NCBI GenBank assembly: GCA_904501885.1
Contig: CAJGCP010000005.1
Location: forward strand, 1 to 64,000
DNA length: 64,000 nucleotides
From: an uncultured Acetatifactor sp.
Lineage (GTDB): Bacteria > Bacillota > Clostridia > Lachnospirales > Lachnospiraceae
Reading direction: 5' to 3'
The notes beneath the pieces were generated by a model. The model saw nothing but the letters and a program-made list of their open reading frames with translations, was not told where the DNA came from and did not search any database. The first letter of the stretch is position 1; every line of letters begins with the position of its first letter. Shown piece by piece: positions 59,993-64,000 of this stretch. The position numbers and the translations under genes are program-made.

Positions 59993-60080
59993 TTGCCTAT
60001 ACGACATATAAAAGAGAATTATAACAATACCCCGAAAACACCCGCAAAATACGGCATTTCCGGACAAAAAGGAGCAAACA

Positions 60081-60551
60081 ATGACTATGATAAAAGTCCT
60101 CTTCATCTGCCACGGCAACATCTGTCGTTCCACCATGGCTCAGTCCATTCTGACCCACATGGTCAACCAACTTCATATATCCCATCTCTTCACCATTGCC
60201 TCGGCGGCAACCAGCAGAGAGGAGATTGGCAATCCGCCCCATTATGGCACGGCAAACAAACTTCGGCAGGAAGGCATCCAAGTGGTCCCTCATAGAGCAG
60301 TCCAAATGACGGCGGCAGACTACGATACCTACGACTACCTCATCGGTATGGACTCCGCCAACATCCGCAATATGCAACGGATTGCTGGAGGTGACCCGGA
60401 AGGAAAGATATACAAGCTCTTGCCATTTGCCGGCTCTGACAGAGATGTGGCAGACCCCTGGTACACCGGTGATTTTGATGCAACTTTCCGAGATGTGAAA
60501 GCAGGATGTGAAGGATTTCTTGCATTTTTGAAGGACAACCACATCATATGA
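60081..60551 (+). CDS. Low-molecular-weight protein-tyrosine phosphatase
   Basis: A 156-residue LMW-PTP. The P-loop FICHGNICRSTMAQ carries the C-x5-R-S motif near the N-terminus and DPWYTGDFDATFRDV at the other end supplies the catalytic Asp. It removes phosphate from Tyr (or Arg) side chains in the cytosol. The start at 60081 is 6 bases after AAGGAG (60069-60074). The following HAD gene begins 37 bases on, so the two are likely co-transcribed. Confidence 0.93.
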   Translation: MTMIKVLFICHGNICRSTMAQSILTHMVNQLHISHLFTIASAATSREEIGNPPHYGTANKLRQEGIQVVPHRAVQMTAADYDTYDYLIGMDSANIRNMQRIAGGDPEGKIYKLLPFAGSDRDVADPWYTGDFDATFRDVKAGCEGFLAFLKDNHII

Positions 60552-60588
60552 TATGACGAGAAATGAGACTGAAAAGGAGCAACTTTAT

Positions 60589-61245
60589 ATGACATCCATC
60601 CCTAACCTCCAAGCCGTCATCTTCGATATGGACGGAACCCTCTTAGATACCGAGAGAGTATATCAAAAATATTGGCTACAGGCCACCAAAGAGCTGGGCA
60701 TTCCCATGACAAAAGAGCAGGCGCTTACCATGCGCAGTTTGGGCAAGCCCTTTGGAGAGGCCCAGATTAAGGAGTGGTTTGGCGAAGATACTGATGTAAA
60801 CGCCATCCGTGAAAGGCGCAATGCTTTGATGGCCCCCTATTTTCAGGAGCACGGCATTCCTGTAAAACCCGGCGCATTAGAAACCCTGGCAGAATTAAAA
60901 CGGCGCGGTCTAACCGTAGCGGTTGCCACTGCCACCAGACTGGAAGTTGCCGAGCCGGAGCTCAAGGAGGCAGGCATTTATCCCTACTTGGACAAGCTGG
61001 TCAGCGCCCACATGGTAGAGCGGGGCAAACCGGCACCGGATGTATATCTATACGCCTGTGAACAATTAGGCTTGCAGCCTGAGAACTGCATCGCCGTAGA
61101 AGATGCCCCCAATGGGGTGCTGTCTGCCTACAGGGCTGGCTGCAAGGTGGTGATGGTGCCGGATTTGACGGAGCCTGATGAGGAACTGTCCAAATGCCTC
61201 TACGCGTGCGTGCCCTCCTTGGCAGGCGTATTGTCTTTTGTATAA
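60589..61245 (+). CDS. HAD hydrolase (beta-phosphoglucomutase-like)
   Basis: A 218-residue HAD-superfamily phosphatase. Motif I is FDMDGTLLDTE, motif II is VATATR, and motif IV is AVEDAPNGVLSAYRAG, with a cap domain inserted after motif I, as in the beta-PGM/phosphatase-like group. Substrate unknown. Start at 60589 after AAGGAG (60574-60579); an in-frame ATG at 60553 has no site. Confidence 0.85.
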   Translation: MTSIPNLQAVIFDMDGTLLDTERVYQKYWLQATKELGIPMTKEQALTMRSLGKPFGEAQIKEWFGEDTDVNAIRERRNALMAPYFQEHGIPVKPGALETLAELKRRGLTVAVATATRLEVAEPELKEAGIYPYLDKLVSAHMVERGKPAPDVYLYACEQLGLQPENCIAVEDAPNGVLSAYRAGCKVVMVPDLTEPDEELSKCLYACVPSLAGVLSFV

Positions 61246-61291
61246 GTCCCTTAAACCATATTTTTTTATAAATAAAAAGTTCCTCCCAACC

Positions 61292-61320
61292 TTGCATTTT
61301 CCCACCCAGAGTGCTACTAT
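61292..61320 (+). promoter_or_regulatory. Promoter of ptb-buk
   Basis: TTGCAT (61292-61297), 17-base spacer, TACTAT (61315-61320); the same -35 and spacing as the thl promoter. Confidence 0.65.
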
Positions 61321-61333
61321 ATAAAAAGAATTG

Positions 61334-61361
61334 AAGCGGACTTCGTTGCGGGTCCGTTTTA
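61334..61361 (+). terminator. Leader hairpin before ptb (attenuator candidate)
   Basis: AAGCGGAC (61334-61341) pairs with GTCCGTTT (61352-61359), followed by TTAAAA. It lies in the leader between promoter and gene; the T run is short. Confidence 0.5.
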
Positions 61362-61419
61362 AAATGAATAAAGACAAATCGCCACAGTGCATCCTATCTG
61401 TGAGCGGAAAGGAACCAAG

Positions 61420-62322
61420 ATGAAATTTGATGATATTATTGCAAAAGTACAAGAGTGCGGCAAGAAGACCGTAGCTGTAGCCGCAGCGCAGGACTCCGCT
61501 GTGTTGGAAGCGGTGAGAGAAGCAAAGAAGAGAGGCATCGCAGATGCGATTCTGGTAGGCGACGAACCCAAGATTCGCGAAATTGCAGCATCCCTGGAGA
61601 TGGACCTCACCGATTATGAAATCATCCATGAGCCTGACATGGCGCAGGCAGCATTGACTGCAGTGAAGCTGGCACACGACGGCAAAGTAGATATGTACAT
61701 GAAGGGTTTGGTAGACACCAAGAACTTTTTAAAGAGCGTATTGGACAAGGAGGTTGGTTTGCGTACCGGCAATCCTCTTTCCCATGTGGCTGTGTTTGAC
61801 ATCCCCAGCATCGACCATTTGTTGTTCCTCACAGACGTGGCATTTATGACTTATCCCACTTTGGAGGACAAGGTAAACATCATCAACAACACGGTTCCCG
61901 TATGTAAAGCTTGTGGCGTGGACATGCCCAAAGTGGCGCCCCTGGCGGCAGTGGAAGTCGTAAATCCTAAGATGCCCGCAACGGTAGAGGCAGCAGAACT
62001 GATGAAAATGAACGAAGAAGGTCAGATCACAGACTGTATCGTTGACGGACCTCTTTCTTTGGACTTGGCCATCGATCCCGAAGCGGCACTTCACAAAGGC
62101 GCTACCGACAGAAAGATTCAGGGCGACGCAGATGTGCTTCTGTTCCCCGACATTCATGCGGGAAATCTGGTGTACAAGGCCATCGTTCACATGACTGATA
62201 TGAAGAATGGTTGTATCCTCACCGGTACCAAGGTGCCCGTGATTTTGACCAGCCGTTCCGACAGTTTCGAGACCAAAGTAAATTCCATCGCTTTAGCAGC
62301 AGTGGTAGCAAGTAATCAATAA
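61420..62322 (+). CDS. ptb: Phosphate butyryltransferase
   Basis: Converts butyryl-CoA and phosphate to butyryl phosphate and CoA. A 300-residue protein of the Pta/Ptb family: [29 protein letters not shown], the [23 protein letters not shown] segment, and [19 protein letters not shown]. Length is shorter than phosphate acetyltransferase and typical of Ptb. Start at 61420 with AAAGGAA 6 bases before. 16 bases before buk; the pair forms the kinase route to butyrate. Confidence 0.93.
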   Translation: MKFDDIIAKVQECGKKTVAVAAAQDSAVLEAVREAKKRGIADAILVGDEPKIREIAASLEMDLTDYEIIHEPDMAQAALTAVKLAHDGKVDMYMKGLVDTKNFLKSVLDKEVGLRTGNPLSHVAVFDIPSIDHLLFLTDVAFMTYPTLEDKVNIINNTVPVCKACGVDMPKVAPLAAVEVVNPKMPATVEAAELMKMNEEGQITDCIVDGPLSLDLAIDPEAALHKGATDRKIQGDADVLLFPDIHAGNLVYKAIVHMTDMKNGCILTGTKVPVILTSRSDSFETKVNSIALAAVVASNQ

Positions 62323-62338
62323 AACGGAGGAAAATTAT

Positions 62339-63409
62339 ATGTCCATCAAGAGTTTAATCATCAACCCCGGTTCCACCTCCACCAAAATCGGTGTATTTGA
62401 GGATGAAACCTTACTGTTTGAAGAATCCCTGCGTCACAGTGCAGACGTGATTGCGCAGTACGCAAGCATCGTAGACCAGAAGGATTTCCGTAAGCAGATC
62501 ATCTTGGATTTGTTTGCAGAGAAAAATTTTGACATGAAGAGTCTGGATGTGATCGTAGGACGTGGCGGTATGTTGAAGCCCATCCCCGGCGGCACTTATG
62601 AGGTGACCGACGCATTGCTTGCAGACCTGAAAAAAGGTGTGCAGGGCCAGCATGCATCTAACTTGGGTGGTATCCTGGCAAGAGAACTTGCAGACACCAT
62701 CGGCGTACCTGCATACATTGTAGACCCCGTAGTAGTAGACGAACTGGCACCCGTTGCCAGATATTCCGGTGTACCGGAGCTGCCCCGCGTAAGTATTTTC
62801 CATGCGCTGAATCAGAAGGCAGTGGCAAAGAGATATGCAAAAGAAATCGGCAAGCCTTATAGCGAACTTCGCCTCATCGTTGTTCACATGGGCGGCGGTG
62901 TTTCCGTAGGTGCTCACGAAGGTGGCAAGATTGTGGACGTCTTCAATGCATTGGACGGCGACGGTGCATTCTCTCCTGAGCGTGCAGGTGCAGTGCCCAG
63001 TGGTGCATTGATTAAAATGTGCTTCTCCGGCAAGTATACTGAGAAGGAAGTGTACAGCAAAATTGTGGGTAAGGGTGGTATCAACGCATACCTTGGCACC
63101 ACAGATTTCCGTGGAGTAAGAAAAATGGCCGAAGAAGGTGACGAGAAGGCCGCAGCTGTTATGGAAGCATTTATGTACCAGATTTCCAAAGACATGGGTG
63201 CTATGGCTACCGTGTTGAAGGGTAAAGTGGACCAGATCATCGTGACAGGTGGTATCGCATACAATGACATCGTGATCGACGGCCTGAAAGAGCGTGCAGG
63301 ATTCATCGCACCCTTCACCGTATATCCCGGCGAGGACGAACTCTTGGCTCTGACTCAGGGCGCCCTCCGTGTGATGAACGGCGAAGAAGAGGCTATGAAG
63401 TACGAATAA
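62339..63409 (+). CDS. buk: Butyrate kinase
   Basis: Makes butyrate and ATP from butyryl phosphate and ADP. A 356-residue ASKHA-fold acetokinase-family protein with [17 protein letters not shown] at the N-terminus, the [21 protein letters not shown] phosphate loop, and VTGGIAYND near the C-terminus. Together with ptb and the thl operon it completes the acetyl-CoA to butyrate route. RBS GGAGGAA at 62326-62332. Confidence 0.95.
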   Translation: MSIKSLIINPGSTSTKIGVFEDETLLFEESLRHSADVIAQYASIVDQKDFRKQIILDLFAEKNFDMKSLDVIVGRGGMLKPIPGGTYEVTDALLADLKKGVQGQHASNLGGILARELADTIGVPAYIVDPVVVDELAPVARYSGVPELPRVSIFHALNQKAVAKRYAKEIGKPYSELRLIVVHMGGGVSVGAHEGGKIVDVFNALDGDGAFSPERAGAVPSGALIKMCFSGKYTEKEVYSKIVGKGGINAYLGTTDFRGVRKMAEEGDEKAAAVMEAFMYQISKDMGAMATVLKGKVDQIIVTGGIAYNDIVIDGLKERAGFIAPFTVYPGEDELLALTQGALRVMNGEEEAMKYE

Positions 63410-63433
63410 CCTAATAGCAAAAAGCATAAAAAT

Positions 63434-63464
63434 AAAAGCCCAACCGTCAATCGGTTGGGCTTTT
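63434..63464. terminator. Bidirectional terminator between buk and uxaC
   Basis: AAAAGCCCAACCG (63434-63446) pairs with CGGTTGGGCTTTT (63452-63464) around a five-base loop. Confidence 0.92.
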
Positions 63465-63498
63465 CGCATATCTAGATTGATTTACAAAGTCATCATTC

Positions 63499-64000
63499 TT
63501 AAATCTCAAACTTAAAATACTTCTTCGCATTGTAGTAAGAAATATTCTTCACAATCTCTGACAGGATATCCATATCAGCGGGGAACTCGCCATTCTCCAC
63601 CCAGTTACCGATCAGGTTGCAGAGGATGCGCCTGAAGTACTCATGTCTGGTGTAGGACAGGAAACTTCTGGAGTCGGTGAGCATGCCCACGAATCCGGAC
63701 AGGTTACCAAGGTTTGCCAGGGAAATCATCTGATCCTGCATGCCGGTCTTGTGATCGTTGAACCACCATGCGCTACCCTGCTGAATCTTTGCCACAGCGG
63801 TGGAATCCTGGAAACATCCAAGAATGGTACCGATGGACTGATTGTCGTTAGGGTTCAGACTGTACAGAACAGTTCTGGGCAGTTCATCGGTGATGATCAA
63901 CGCATTCAGGAAGTCTGCCATCTGTGCGCTGGGAGCGTAGTTATTGATGCAGTCATATCCGGTATCGGGACCAAGCTTTTCATACATCAAAGTGTTGTTG
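63499..64000 (-). CDS. uxaC: Glucuronate isomerase, C-terminal part (partial at window edge)
   Basis: The minus-strand frame is open at the window end and stops at 63499. The visible C-terminal 167 residues show NTLMYEKLGPDTGYDCINNY, NPNDNQSIGTILGCFQD, GSAWWFNDHKTGMQDQM and LTDSRSFLSYTRHEYFRRILCNLIGNWVENGE, which are typical of uronate isomerase UxaC (D-glucuronate to D-fructuronate). The N-terminal half is outside. Confidence 0.92.
   Translation of the reverse strand, partial: NNTLMYEKLGPDTGYDCINNYAPSAQMADFLNALIITDELPRTVLYSLNPNDNQSIGTILGCFQDSTAVAKIQQGSAWWFNDHKTGMQDQMISLANLGNLSGFVGMLTDSRSFLSYTRHEYFRRILCNLIGNWVENGEFPADMDILSEIVKNISYYNAKKYFKFEI

Overview
The window looks like chromosome from an anaerobic Clostridia member, most likely a butyrate-forming Lachnospiraceae (Coprococcus-like). 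The evidence is a complete crotonyl-CoA operon in the order thl-crt-hbd-bcd-etfB-etfA, a phosphate butyryltransferase/butyrate kinase pair near the right end, strong AAGGAGG-type ribosome binding sites, a PPi-type phosphofructokinase and a glycine riboswitch. The species cannot be fixed from the sequence alone.

Region 1 (1-32.1 kb) is core metabolism and transport. It holds the 3' end of hpf, a noncoding minisatellite, the butyrate operon, a GH1 beta-glucosidase, a phosphofructokinase, a YgjV-like membrane protein, a YkgJ-like gene broken by an amber codon, a HicAB toxin-antitoxin pair, AzlCD, an MFS carrier, a riboswitch-controlled glycine/alanine symporter, a Gfo/Idh oxidoreductase, a metal-binding protein with its P1B ATPase, an OxlT-like carrier, an aminotransferase and a purine cluster (adenine deaminase, 5-FCL-like protein, NupOPQ/Bmp-type ABC transporter). 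Genes are separated by clear intrinsic terminators, and several have good -35/-10 promoters.

Region 2 (about 32.1-59.9 kb) is visibly more A+T-rich and is an accessory defence island. Left to right it carries: a Thoeris-like system (one TM-macro effector and three TIR-like proteins); an XRE regulator and an ORF6N protein; a cluster of very small membrane, low-complexity and repeat proteins with a DEDDh exonuclease; a block of uncharacterised genes ending in a DUF4268 nuclease-like protein; a restriction-modification locus (small XRE regulator, C5-methyltransferase, AlwI-like endonuclease); a PD-(D/E)XK-DUF2075 ATPase; a NUDIX hydrolase; a reverse transcriptase-nitrilase fusion of the DRT type 1 kind followed by a candidate structured RNA; gene debris; a DUF5677 protein; an XRE/ImmA pair; and an Abi_2 HEPN protein preceded by a promoter-RNA-terminator unit. 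No integrase, transposase, tRNA or CRISPR array was seen.

Region 3 (60-64 kb) returns to core genes: LMW protein-tyrosine phosphatase, HAD phosphatase, ptb-buk and the 3' end of uxaC on the minus strand. The thl operon makes butyryl-CoA and ptb-buk, 55 kb away, converts it to butyrate plus ATP; the two promoters share the same -35 hexamer and spacing. The least explained material is the small-protein cluster, where a 34-bp promoter-like element occurs three times in front of tiny genes, two of them 39-codon paralogues.
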